Below are positions 44,190-54,939 of a stretch of DNA of 64,000 nt, piece by piece; positions within the stretch are counted from its first letter, which is position 1; each line of letters begins with the position of its first letter. Under the pieces are notes generated by a model. The model saw only the letters and a list, made by a program, of their open reading frames with translations, had not been told where the DNA came from and ran no database searches. Location: assembly GCA_030159075.1 (NCBI GenBank), contig BROG01000543.1, positions 1 to 64,000 on the forward strand, given 5' to 3'. The position numbers were made by a program, and so were the translations under genes. The DNA comes from Atrina japonica (Eukaryota > Mollusca > Bivalvia > Pterioida > Pinnidae).

Positions 44190-46375
44190 CAATAAAAGTA
44201 ACAGTTTAGCTATAATAGTAACAGTTTAGCGATTTTAGTAACAGTATAGCGATCTTAGTAACAGTGTAGCGACTATAGTAACAGTATAGCGATTATATAG
44301 TAAAATCCATATAACCTGGCGGGACGGAGTCTCGTGAACCCCTTTTTGACCTAGGTGAGTTTAAATTTTAGGTAATATACAATTAAATTACACATGCTAG
44401 AGTAATCGTTACTGTTTGTCACGATGTGTACGAGTATCCAGTGAGGAATAAAACGTTTTTTCCCGCGCAGCTTGTCGTGACCGAAAAGTGAGTAGAATCA
44501 TCCGTATGATAATCAAACTGTTACTCAGCCCCGCCATCTTATATGAATTGTACAATAATATCAGTATAGCGATTAAAGTAACAGTATAGCTAGTAACAAT
44601 ATAGCGATTATAGTAACAGTATAGCGATTATAGTAAAGGTATAGAGTAACAGTATAGCGAGAAACAGTATAGCGATTATAGTAAAGGTATAGAGTAACAG
44701 TATAGCGAGTAACAGTATAGCGATTAGAGTAACAGTATAGCGATTATAGTTACAGTATAGAGATTATAGTTACAGTATAGAGATTATAGTGAAAGTATAG
44801 AGTAACAGTATAGCGAGTAACAGTATACCGATTAGAGTAACAGTATAGCGATTATAGTTACAGTATAGAGATTATAGTGAAAGCATAGAATAGCAATATA
44901 GCGAGTAACAGTATGGCGATTATAGTAACATTATATCGATTATAGTAAAAGTGTAGCGATTATAGTAACAGTATAGCAAGTTACAATATAGAGATAATAG
45001 TAACAGTATAGTAAGTAGCAGTATAGCGATTTGAGTAACAGTATAGCGATTATATAGTAAAATCCATATAACATGGAGGGGTGGAGTCTCGTGAACCCAC
45101 TTTTGACCTCACTGAGTTTAAATTTCAGGTATTATACATTGAAATTACACATGCATAGTACAGTATAGCGAGTAACAGTATGGCGATATAGTAACAGTAT
45201 AGCGATTATAGTAACAGTATAGCGATTATAGTAACAGTATAGCGATATAGTAACAGTATAGCGATATAGTAACAGTATGGCGATATAGTAACAGTATAGC
45301 GAGTAATAGTATAGCGATTATAGTAAGAGTATGGCGATTATAGGTAAAGTATAGCAATATAGTAACAGTATGGCGATATAGTAACAGTATGGCGAGTAAC
45401 AGTATAGCGATTATAGTAACAGTATGGCGATATAGTAACAGTATGGCGATTATAGTAACGGTATAGCGATATAGTAACAGTATAGCGATTATAGTAACAG
45501 TATAGCGATTATAGTAACAGTATGGCGATATAGTAACAGTATAGCGAGTAATAGTATAGCGATTATAGTAACAGTATGGCGATTATAGTAACAGTATAGC
45601 GATATAGTAACAGTATGGCGATATAGTAACAGTATGGCGAGTAACAGCATAGCGATTATAGTAACAGCATAGCGATTATAGTAACAGTATGGCGATATAG
45701 TAACAGTATAGCGATATAGTAACAGTATAGCGATTATAGTAACAGTATAGCGATTATAGTTACAGTATAGCGATATAGTAACAGTATGGCGATAATAGTA
45801 ACAGTATAGCGATTATAGTAACAGTATAGCGATTATAGTAACAGTATAGCGAATATAGTAACAGTATAGCGATTATATTAACAGTATAGCGATTATAGTA
45901 ACAGTATAGCGATATAGTAACAGTATAGCGATTATAGTAACAGTATGGCGATATAGTAACAGTATAGCGATTATAGTAACAGTATAGCGAATATAGTAAC
46001 AGTATAGCGAGTATAGCGATTATATTAACAGTATAGCGATTATAGTAACAGTATAGCGATAATAGTAACAGTATGGCGATATAGTAACAGTATAGCGATA
46101 TAGTAACAGTATAGCGATTATAGTAACAGTATAGCGATTATAGTAACAGTATAGCGATTATAGTAACAGTATAGCGATTATAGTATCAGTATAGCTAATA
46201 CAGTAACAGTATAGCGAGTATAGCGATTATAGTAACATTATGGCGATATAGTAACAGTATAGCCCATAACAGTATTAGTACAGCGATTATAGTAACAGTA
46301 TAGCGAGTATCAGTATAGCGAGTAACAGTATAGCGATTATAGTAATAGTATAGCGATTATAGTAACAGTGTATCA
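44190..46375 (+). repeat. Satellite of 'agtaacagtatagcgatta' units, ~2.2 kb
   Basis: Over 100 copies of a short unit, mostly 16-20 bases with variable spacers (gatta, gata, gag). Two related ~110-base non-satellite blocks lie inside it at 44295-44403 and 45050-45160 ('agtaaaatccatataac', 'ggagtctcgtgaaccc'). The other copy of the duplicated block has only about 100 bases of this repeat. Confidence 0.95.
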
Positions 46376-46539
46376 TCTCCTGTTTCTTTATTACTTCAAA
46401 CCATGTTTGTTCCAGGTCGTATGATAGAGTATTTTATGTATTGTATCTTGGTTTTTAAGGTTTAAACTTAGAGTATCTAGTATGTATCTACATAGATACG
46501 GCGACACACGCGAACAAAGTTATACGACTTATTAGAAGG

Positions 46540-46635
46540 AACTCTATGAGGCTTCCGGGATACAGAGAGTATAAGTAAGGCATACAGAGAGAATAAGTAA
46601 GGGATACAGAGAGTAAGGACACAAAGGGAATACGT
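46540..46635 (+). repeat. Short repeats 'gggatacagagagtaagtaa'
   Basis: Four imperfect copies of a 20-28-base unit. The following 46640-47012 shows no feature. Confidence 0.7.
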
Positions 46636-47012
46636 CTAGTGTCATGCAGGTAATAACATACGTATCAGTAAAGTTACTGTTTTGTGTATTTCTCTAGACT
46701 GTTTCAAAGTTATGAGTGTTTCAAAGTGTTTCTAAGTTCATTCTTATGCATTATACATATTACATGATTGTGTAAATAAAAATACGATTTATATGTTAGA
46801 GGTCACCAAAGGACGTATACAACATGTATAACCTAAGAGATGAATATATAATGAAGAGAACGATGTAAGGTACAAGTGTTTTGGTGAGAAACATTGAGGA
46901 AAGTAATATTTTTTTCTGAGAGAGGGCTTTAATACCGGCAGACATTTTAGTCGACTACTAATTCTCGACCCCAATTGATAGAAACAAGTGCCGATTGTGG
47001 TATTAGTTCATC

Positions 47013-47471
47013 ATGGATAACTCATCCGACATTGATGTGCAACATGAAAATGAGAGGAGAAACATGATAATCATTCTTACACGGAGGAGACGTATTGTAG
47101 TGTTGCGAAGCAGGCCAATATATTCTGGTAGGAACTCATCATTACCTACCAGACCATCTTCATCTACAACACCACAGCCGAGACCTTTATCCCCTAGAAC
47201 TGATCCTCCAATTCCAGCATCTGTACGATACGTATTGGCTCAGAAAGCGTAAGCCAATCTTCGACAACACAAGACTGAGATTAATCGGTTGATGGTAGAG
47301 ATGGAAAGAGAAGTTCGTCGTTGGCGACGTCTACTCGACAGATGCCAGAGTCTTCCCTACTCAGCTTTTCGGAGCAATGTAACGGCCCTTTTAAGGTGCT
47401 CCCATCTTATTAGAAAAGAAACATTAATTGAAAGTAATCAGTTTTTGTGTGTATGTTGTGTTATACTGTAG
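47013..47471 (+). pseudogene. Unrecognised ORF with one in-frame stop
   Basis: Two open stretches lie in the same frame, separated by a single TAA at 47250-47252. The first (79 residues) is polar at its start (MDNSSDIDVQHENERRN), then basic (LTRRRR) and Pro/Ser-rich. The second resumes directly with a heptad-like coiled-coil stretch (INRLMVEMEREVRRWRRLLD). A strong splice-donor-like GGTAAGT lies at 47472-47478, just after the final stop. Base composition is less AT-rich than its surroundings. It may be a decayed host or transposon exon, or a gene with a stop in this allele. I do not recognise the family. Confidence 0.4.
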
Positions 47472-47827
47472 CGGTAAGTCTAAAATATAGTAGGTAGAGT
47501 GACTAACACCACTTAGCATGCAAATACTTATCATTACTTCATTAAAAAAATCATAGACGTTAAACGATTTGGAGTCGAAACCGGCTGGGAGTGTCAGCTG
47601 ATGACACTAGTGTGACGTCACCTAGTCAGCTGATTGTACATGCTTGCAGGACGGTATATCTCGCCATTTTGTAATGCCAGTCACGGTAAGATTTTGATCT
47701 TGTTTTTTTATCACATCAGTACAAATAATAGTGTACTAACTAAAACGTAATTCTACTTCGAACTACTAGGATGTGATTACTTAAGTAGACTTAGGTAAAA
47801 TAGACTGACATAGGCGTTTTTTACCAG

Positions 47828-47914
47828 AGAGAAGGTTCAGTTAGGCCTCTGAGAAGTCATTGGCGATCCGGAGCTCGAGGTGTCAACATAATTAGAAAAC
47901 CACGGCGAGCATGG
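47828..47914 (+). CDS. Exon-like segment, unit 1 of a tandem pair
   Basis: An AG acceptor-like end (ttttttaccag) precedes an open Arg-rich stretch of 29 codons (VRPLRSHWRSGARGVNIIRK inside) ending exactly at a GTGAGT donor-like site (47915-47920). A related copy follows 195 bases on at 48022. The two encode similar peptides with several synonymous differences. No known family is recognised; it may be one small exon of a longer gene or a transposon remnant. Confidence 0.3.
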
Positions 47915-48021
47915 GTGAGTGTTTTATTTTTTATTAGATAGGCCTAGATTTTTTTGTGACAGATTAAAATGTCAAATACTTAAAAAGAAAAAAAAAGTAA
48001 GTCATATGACTTTAAAAACTA

Positions 48022-48120
48022 GAGAATAGGTTCAGTTAGACCTCTAAGAGCTCATTTGCGATCGAGAGCTCGAGGTGTCAACATCGTCAGAAAACGTCTG
48101 CTAGCAAGGACGAGTGTTTG
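48022..48120 (+). CDS. Exon-like segment, unit 2 of a tandem pair
   Basis: Second copy of the previous segment: an AG precedes an open stretch with VRPLRAHLRSRARGVNIVRK, running to a TGA near 48120. The donor-like GTGAGT of unit 1 is CGAGTG here, so splicing would be lost. Compared with unit 1, the peptide core is kept while several third codon positions differ. Confidence 0.3.
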
Positions 48121-48239
48121 AATTTTTATTACATAGTCCTAGATTTTATATTGTGAAACAATTTTAATATCTGATACAACATAGTGTTGTAGCAACGTTA
48201 ATAAGGTTTTCATTACTTAAAACTTAATAATGCAATCGG

Positions 48240-48640
48240 GGGATTACCCGACTGATCAAACTTCATATAGATTCACTCTAGACCCCAAACTGAGAAACCT
48301 CATCTCCTGTTAGCATTACACCTCCCGCAAACTTTCACAAACTCTCTTCAACTCTCGCTACCCAAACTACTACTGATCTACTCATCTCACCCAAAAACTG
48401 GAAAAACCCTAACTTTCGAATCTAAAAATAGATTCACTCTCAACCCAAAAGTGCAAAACCTGAAAAACCTAACTTCTTTATTTAGCATCTGACCTCTCGT
48501 TAACTCTCGTGACCCCGACCTCTTGTAACAAAGGCTCTCATTGGCTCATTATCCAAGATGGCCGTCCCCCGAATCCTTCTTCTTCCGGTCAATAAAAAGC
48601 CCCCGAGCTCAATGATTAGCTCATTCTACCAGTCGCCATG
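48240..48640. repeat. Low-complexity region with short duplications
   Basis: 'tagattcactct' followed by 'ccaaa' and 'aaaacct' occurs near 48268 and 48428. No gene. Confidence 0.5.
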
Positions 48641-48650
48641 GCAATGTCAC

Positions 48651-48705
48651 CGCACTTCCGGTATGACGCACTTCCGGAATGACCCCACTTCCGGTATGAC
48701 GTCAC
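48651..48705 (+). repeat. Three 'cacttccggtatgac' units
   Basis: Near-identical 15-20-base words at 48653, 48669 and 48687. Confidence 0.75.
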
Positions 48706-49049
48706 AGACAGTTATATGGCGTTCCATTTGATTTGACCAATCAGAAACCGTTATCAAGCGCCCACTGGAGGGAAAAGTCAAATGGCACGCCATGGAACTG
48801 CCTATAACTACTAATATTCTTTCAATTTTACTCTTTGTAATATGACTATAATAGCTAGGCACTCCTAGCAAATCAACGGAGCTTTTGTTTAAACATTTAT
48901 TTTATATCAATAAGTATATAAAAATCAATCAAGAGTTGTAATGATTTATACCTATCAACATAGAAATTATTGTTTACCTCAATACTTATTCATTTAAATC
49001 AACAGGGTTGGCATTCGCCTCATAAGATGATCACTATAAAATAGAATAA

Positions 49050-51640
49050 TATAAAAATCTCAGATACCAAAGTATAAATTATTTGGATGTTAGAATATAT
49101 AGATACAAATCTGGTAAAAATGGACAAACACGGACCTCTTGAAATCAAGAGTTGAGATCAGGTGCCATGGAGGAATAAGCATCCCCTGTCGATCGGTCAC
49201 ACCCGCCGTGAGTCCACAGTCAAATTGAAATGATATACGTGAGAAACGAATCCTCGTCACAATTGGTGATGTCTTAACAACCGCCATCGAACAGGTACCT
49301 CAACATTTCACTTAGTGAAATAGAGTAATCGCAAACAAGACTATTAAACCGACCGTAAAGTTTGCGGAACGTTGACATAAAACGCGGTTTTCGATATCCC
49401 TGTGTCAATAATTTGTTAGTGACTAATTTACCTCTGTATATGAAATGTTCATATGTTGAACACGCCCTGGCATATCGGATCATTTGTGAAATATAAAATC
49501 CATATGCTGGGTGATTGTGGGATATTACTACTTAAATGTGGAAAATTTACGATGGGAAAGCCGAGATCGTCGCTTTGTTGAATAGCTTAGTTGTTTTTTC
49601 CCCGTCTGTGTCTATAGTAAGTAAAATGTCTAAGTATGAAGCGTGTGTGCTTGATTCTGTTGTATCTTTAATTTCTAGTTCGCTGGGATATATCGCATTG
49701 ACATATGTATGGATATTGTCATTATTAATTGACAAAACGTCGTCGATATATCTAAATGTCAAATTAAAAGACACCGCTAACTTTTTCTTCTTTTCATTAA
49801 GCGGTTTCTGATTGAAGTCTGCTTCGGATGAATAAAGGAACAGGTCGGTCAATAAAGGGACACAATTGGTTCCCATAGGAATGTCGACAGTATTTTGAAA
49901 GACCACGTCTCCGAACATTACAAATATATTGTCGATTAGAGATTCCAGCATCTTTTTTATATCAACTTCAATCTGTAGAATCAGAGTGGTGTTTGACAAA
50001 ATAAGTATCATGATAACCAACCACTATATATTAAAATTTTCGGGTACCACTTTTAGTGATAAAACAGTTGTCTATGATGCCAAAAAGTATCTCTTTTAAT
50101 TTTTTATGTGGAATTGTTGTGTAAAGAGTAGAGAAGTCATATGTTTTGATACTGTGAATCTGAGAAAAATTGTATGCCTTCAAATTTTCTAAAAGTTGTT
50201 TAGAATTTTTAAGTATCCACATTGGATTTACACCGCTTCTGGAATAAGCAACTGTACAGTATTGCTGAAGTTTCTCCTTAACGGCTGTTAGTATTTTGGT
50301 TTGGTGGATCCTGCTATGTGCCTGTGCTTATATGGGGTTTTCTGAAGTTTAGGTATCCAGTATAAATATGGTAGCTCAAAATTAGTATCGGTTGTAGGTA
50401 CATCAAAATAACGTAATACGGACACGTGATTTTGAAGGATCTCGTCCTTTGAAAGTGGACTACGTGTGTATGTAGAATTACCAGAATTCGTATTAAACCC
50501 TAGTTCTTCTAATAAACAATTATAGTAATGTGCCTTATAAATATATTAACTATGTTATTTGAGGCTATGTCTGCTGGGACTAGTACATAGTGGTCATGTA
50601 ATCTATCTACCTCTGTCACTAAATACAGAGGGATAACGTGTTTCCATAGTTCCTTTATGTTTCCGAATACGAGATTTTATTAACCACCGTATACCTTTTA
50701 GCCATTCAGACAAAGTGTCTGGTTGCACGTCTTCATGTTTGGCCCAACGTCTGACATAATCTTCGACAGAATTCATAACTAAACTGAAAAAAATGAAAAT
50801 GGAACGGGTTTCGCGGTATTTTGGACCTCTTAAAATAAGATTTTTGAGGTTTTCATTTTCAACAATAGAAACGTCGCCGGTAATGACATGCCCGATAGAA
50901 TTATATTTGAAGGGAGATGATGCACATGAACACGTGACGGTGTTATGTTGAAGATGGTTGATGTCTAGGAACTGCAAAACCCGTTTGTAATTGAATACCT
51001 TGGATGCGATGCTGGGTGAATAGCTATATGAAATGCAAGGCGTGGTCGTCAATTTAAAATATGGCGGAACACAGGACTGAACTGTTTGGTGATTTAGAAT
51101 ATTGCTAATGTTTAAAGCGTCTATACCTTTATTTGTAAATTTAAGTTTAAGGAAAAGACGTGTCTGTTCAGAACAGTTATCGTTAGTAAGGCGGTGTAGG
51201 CTTGAACAGTCTGTGATCAGCAATGTCCATTTTAACGGAGTTCAGTGTGTATTCCGGGGTTGAAGAATCCGTTTGGGGGTACATTCTTGCTTCCTGAAAA
51301 AGTTCATTAAGTAGTCTACAAGGAATAGAATAAAGTTTGCTGCCAATGTGATGAAAACAAAATGTTTTGTTAACGTAAGGTAAAAGAGATGAAAAAGTGA
51401 CATCATGTATGTTGGGTCTGTTCTGTTGTATGAACGATGTCCGTGACTTCGTTTACGTCTTACTTTGGAATAAAAAAGTTCCACCACATTGACATTACCA
51501 CACCGTGGACTCGACAAATTTCCCACACCTTGGATATTATCATTACATTGCCAAGCTTCGCGTTGTCTATGGAAGGGGATACTTAAGGTGGGATTTTTGG
51601 TCCAGTGGTATATTTTTTTCCAATTACACGAACTCTCATA
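49050..51640 (-). pseudogene. PLE copy D: longest Penelope-like element in the window
   Basis: Reading leftward: an N-terminal region (51667-51242, weak); 51223-50603 (206 residues, with NYKRVLQFLD, VTCSCASSPF, GHVITGDVSIVENENLKNL and RGPKYRE, conserved N-terminal blocks of this family); 50222-50031 (YDFSTLYTTIPHKK, RT motif A); 50020-49547 (DIPMGTNCVPLLTDLFLYS, residues 46-64, and FRYIDDVLSINN, 89-100, with the catalytic Asp pair at 93-94); 49483-49274 (C-terminal end with YGRFNSLVCDYS); then the 3' tail to about 49055. Several stops and frameshifts are present. It lies inside the duplicated block, whose sequence resumes at both sides. No endonuclease domain is seen. Confidence 0.92.
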
Positions 51641-51777
51641 GACAATAATTTCCAAGAAATAAACCAACTACCTGCCACGATGACATAGCACACGATAGCA
51701 CATTCCCCACCGAAAATCCTAACCCTATCCGAATTACACTTCTCCTCGTCTGTCCCCGTCACAATAAAATATATATA

Positions 51778-51930
51778 CAGTAAAACTTGTACATAACCCA
51801 TCCCTTATCGACGCAACAAAGGAGGTGGTCTTTATCTAGAGGCTGATTTGGTACTATTAGGGACAGCAAAAAAGTTTTAATGACCAGGTGGTCTTTATAC
51901 ACAGGTGATCGCTAAAGCAGGTATTATTGT
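51778..51930. mobile_element. TA-flanked MITE (family 1), copy 3
   Basis: CAGTAAAACTTGTACATAAC start and 'attattgta' end; the counterpart of the copy at 43396, part of the duplicated block. Confidence 0.72.
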
Positions 51931-52264
51931 ACTATATATCAATAACAGATTAACAATCAACATACAAGTATTATACATGATTACAATTCAATGCATTATA
52001 TGTCATATAGAAGTACGTCATTTTGATTGCATTACTTAATTGTAAGTGAACTGAATCCAGGACACAACCCTGGCAGAAGTCTGTAGTATTATAATGACTG
52101 ATCTGCGTAATTGAAATAGATTGGCATTCTCTGTGTTGATAAAGAGTACATCATTTACATAGTTCACGCAAGTCAACTTTGTGCACTTATGTGCGAGTTC
52201 TGAAGGTGTTAATAGAGACAGGAAACACGCCTGTCTAAAACGGTTTATCTATATCACTTATATA

Positions 52265-52730
52265 AAAAGTCTCAGATACCAAGGTATAAATTATCAGGAT
52301 GTCCAGGATATAGGTACAAATCGGGTAAAAAATGGACAAACACGGACCTTTTGAAATCAAGAGGTGGGATCAGGTGCCATGGAGGAGTAAGCATCCCCTG
52401 TCGACCGGTCACACCCGCTGTGAGCCCACAGTTAAATTAAAATGAAATACGTGAGGAATGAATCCTTGTCATAATTGGTACAGACGTCTCAACAACTGCC
52501 ATCGAACAGGTAACTCAACATTTCACTTCGTGAAACAGAGTAGTCGCATACAAGACTTTTATACCGACCGTAAAATTTGCGGAACGTTGACATCAAACGC
52601 GGTTTTCGACATCCCTGTGTCAATAATTTGTCAGTGAGTAGTTTACCTCTGCATATGAAATATCCATATGTTGAACACGCCCTATCATATCTGATCATTT
52701 GTGAAATATAAACTCCATATGCGGGTGACC
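52265..52730 (-). pseudogene. PLE C-terminal end and tail, fused to a SINE head
   Basis: Tail blocks at 52268-52430 ('gataccaaggtataaatt', 'caggtgccatggaggagt', 'catcccctgtcgaccggtc') are followed by the coding end (52470-52730; frame 52740-52489 includes GVYISQMIRYDRACSTYG and KPRLMSTFRKFYGRY). At 52730 the homology stops and a reversed SINE head begins. The RT is absent. Confidence 0.87.
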
Positions 52731-52782
52731 TCACGATCAAGCGTCGAGCGCGCTACCGACTGAGCCAGGCCGGCTCTCGAAT
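52731..52782 (-). mobile_element. SINE family A head joined to the PLE fragment
   Basis: On the minus strand it reads gagagccggcctggctcag then tcggtagcgcgctcgac, the A-box side of the SINE at 53357, and ends within the head at 'gatcgtgagg'. On the same strand it continues directly into PLE sequence. Confidence 0.8.
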
Positions 52783-53079
52783 TGAAGGTGTCAATAGAGA
52801 CATAATTGAAAACCGATATCTCAATGGTCCAGTTTTCTGATATGTCGCAATCTATTTAAACCCGCAAAGGGTATTATGCGAGATACTCCGTAGATGTGAC
52901 ATTTTCGACGAAAGAAAATGCGGTTTAGGCGATCTTGTAAGTTTATCGAATGGTCAAAGGGTTTATTTGACAGTGAAAAGTCCGACCACGTGTACATATC
53001 ATTGTTCAAGATATAATTACCTTAATAAGATTTCCAGAAATTGTTTGTCTCTGTACAACAATAAAAGTAAAGTTGAGTT

Positions 53080-53190
53080 ATTATAGTAACAGTATAGAGA
53101 GTAAAGGTATAAAGATTATAATAACGGTATAGCAAGTAACAGTATAGCGACTATAGTAATAGAATAGCGATTATAGTAACAGTGTATCAT
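53080..53190 (+). repeat. Short satellite remnant in duplicated copy 2
   Basis: Five or six 'agtaacagtatagcg'-like units, the unexpanded counterpart of 44190-46375. Confidence 0.85.
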
Positions 53191-53354
53191 CTTCTGTTTC
53201 TTAACTATGTTTGTTCCAGGTCGCATGAGTATTTTATGTATAATACTTAGAGTTGTCTTTAGGAAAAATAAAACATTGGAATAAGCAAATTTATTTTTTT
53301 ATTGCCAAGAATTTATTTCATATTGTGCTGAAATGATTTTGCTATTCAATTCGA

Positions 53355-53642
53355 GAGCCGGCCTGGCTCAGTCGGTAGCGCGCTCGACTCTTGATTTTGA
53401 GGTCGTGAGTTCGAGTCCAGCCGGCGGCAGGTTGGTTTCCTGTCTTTCGGATGAGACATTTAAAACCGAGGTCCCGTGTCACAGTAGGTGTCGGCACGTT
53501 AAAGAACCACAGCTCAATGGCCTTAAGTGCCGACCATAGGCCAAAATTTGAAGCCCTTCACCGGTATTTGGTGACGTCTCCATATGAGTGAAACATTCTT
53601 GAGTGTGACGTTGAACAACAATAAACAAACAAACAAACAAGT
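53355..53642 (+). mobile_element. SINE family A, full length
   Basis: tRNA-like head from 53357 ('tggctcagtcggtagcgcgc', 'gagttcgagtcc'), central block (53467-53505), 3' block (53555-53590) and a (aaac)n tail. A perfect 12-base target duplication, tattcaattcga, lies at 53343-53354 and 53643-53654. Confidence 0.92.
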
Positions 53643-53670
53643 TATTCAATTCGAACAGTTTCACATGTAA

Positions 53671-53930
53671 TCTAGCTCAGTCGGTAGCGCGCTCGACTCT
53701 TGATCGTCAGTTAGAGTCCAGACGGCGGAAGGTCGGATTCCTGTTCTTCGGATGAGCAGGTTAAAACCGAGGTCCCGTGTCATAGTAGGTGTCGGCACGC
53801 TAAAGAACCTTCACTGCTCAATGGCCGTAAGTGCCGAGCATAGGCCAAAATTTGAAGCCTATCAACGGCATTTGGTGACGTCTCCATATGAGTGAAAGAT
53901 TCTTGACGTTAAACAATACAACCAACCGTG
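53671..53930 (+). mobile_element. SINE family A, second copy, older
   Basis: The same family with a damaged head ('tctagctcagtcggtagcgc') and the body intact to 'gacgttaaacaata'. It lies 17 bases after the target duplication of the previous SINE. No clear target duplication of its own. Confidence 0.88.
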
Positions 53931-54388
53931 TCGTGAATGTATAAACTGGTTTGGTAAGCTCTGCCGGTTATTTCAGCAAACAAGTTCGTTTGGCGTTGTA
54001 GCTGGTAGAGTGAGGGCCTCTGCTTGTGTTTAGGGAACGATATGATAAGTGGTGATTTAACGTCTGGCATAAGTAGTCAAATCCCTTGTCACACGTTGAA
54101 GCAACCCCTGTTACTCCGGAATGGCTCCTTGTGTTTAACGTGCAACCACGGAGTTTGTCACACGTGCTCGCCCCTATGGAGTTGGGTTGAATGTTGGATC
54201 TGGGTGTCCTTGGTCGGTTTCAGTTCCTCTTCTCCGTTGATTGGTGGATCCTCGGCTCAAAAGTAGGAGGTGTGTGTGGGGGTGGGGGCGGGTCAACGAT
54301 GTGCTTGTGACTTTGGTATAGGTCTACCATGTTAAAGTGGCACATCCTGGTTTAGCCAGAAACCAAAACAATACGGTCTACTTTCCAA
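53931..54388. other. Unassigned; possible old SINE head
   Basis: The 'gtagctggtagagtgagggc' stretch near 53997 resembles a tRNA-like D-arm, but no B-box follows cleanly. An 80-codon frame (54024-54266) has no domain. A G-rich stretch lies at 54270-54292. Confidence 0.35.
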
Positions 54389-54425
54389 CAAGAGATCCCA
54401 GAGGGATCTTGGCGCCCACCATCGA
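54389..54425. repeat. Short palindrome 'agatcccagagggatctt'
   Basis: A compact inverted repeat with flanking 'ggcgcccacca'; possibly the terminal hairpin of a small element. Confidence 0.45.
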
Positions 54426-54747
54426 ATATTCTTCATTTGATCAAATGGCTCAACAATGAATTTGAACTAAAACCTAAATATCTGTCAAGTGCTTTCTCAC
54501 AAGATTATAACAATACCAAATATAAGCTGCTATAATCCAAGATAGCTTAACCATACCTGTCAACCTTTAAAATTGAAAATGGTGGTCATGACCTGCATTG
54601 AGTAAAACAAGAATTAAACGTAATAATATGTCTCGCTGGTCCCTGCTTTGATATCAAATGTAGCAAAGTGTAGTAAGTGTATATTTCAGGGGTGTGGCAG
54701 TACCCCCACATACACTATTGCATGTGTTTTCCTATATCAATAATATA

Positions 54748-54926
54748 CAGTAAAACTTGTAAATAGAGACCACCCAAGGGACCAGGAAATATTGGCCTTT
54801 GTGTGCAGGTGATCCTTATACACAGGTTTTATTTAGTTGAAGTATGCAGTCATGTAACTTTTCAAAATTGGCCTTTATAGACAGGCAATCCTTATATAGA
54901 GGTGACCGCTATAACAGGTTTTACTG
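54748..54926. mobile_element. TA-flanked MITE (family 1), copy 4
   Basis: CAGTAAAACTTGTAAATAGA start, GTTTTACTG end, TA flanks; diverged inside. Confidence 0.72.
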
Positions 54927-54939
54927 TACATAGTTTAAG

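Larger units (their letters stand above)
42948..46445 (+). repeat. Duplicated block, copy 1 (with expanded satellite)
   Basis: Aligns with 48868-49047 plus 51630-52262 plus 52783-53245. It contains in order a 'caacggagcttttgttta' region, 'cacgatagcacac', a TA-flanked MITE, 'ctggcagaag', 'gagacaggaaacacgcctgt'-like sequence, 'tccagttttctgatat', the satellite, and 'tttgttccaggtcg'. No gene is seen in it; a 74-codon frame (44144-43920) is conserved in copy 2 as sequence but is not obviously coding. Confidence 0.88.
48868..53245 (+). repeat. Duplicated block, copy 2 (interrupted)
   Basis: The same order of blocks as 42948-46445, interrupted by a PLE (49050-51630) and by a PLE/SINE-head chimera (52265-52782). 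It lacks about 115 bases present in copy 1 at 42972-43088 and has a much shorter satellite (53080-53190). Confidence 0.88.

Noticed and set aside
44190..46375. CRISPR-like appearance of short regular repeats
   Set aside because: The repeats are contiguous, vary in spacing and have no unique spacers; this is a eukaryotic satellite.
47590..47640. CTGATGA inside 'cagctgatgacac' as a ribozyme
   Set aside because: It is part of a short palindromic stretch with no GAAA and no stem III.
51242..51801. Independent genes at the right end of PLE copy D
   Set aside because: They overlap the PLE N-terminal region and the duplicated block; no separate domain is visible.
53357..53430. Possible functional tRNA gene
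   Set aside because: The tRNA-like head continues into a SINE body with tail and target duplications; the cloverleaf is incomplete. The same applies to 1138, 20941, 53671 and 60757.
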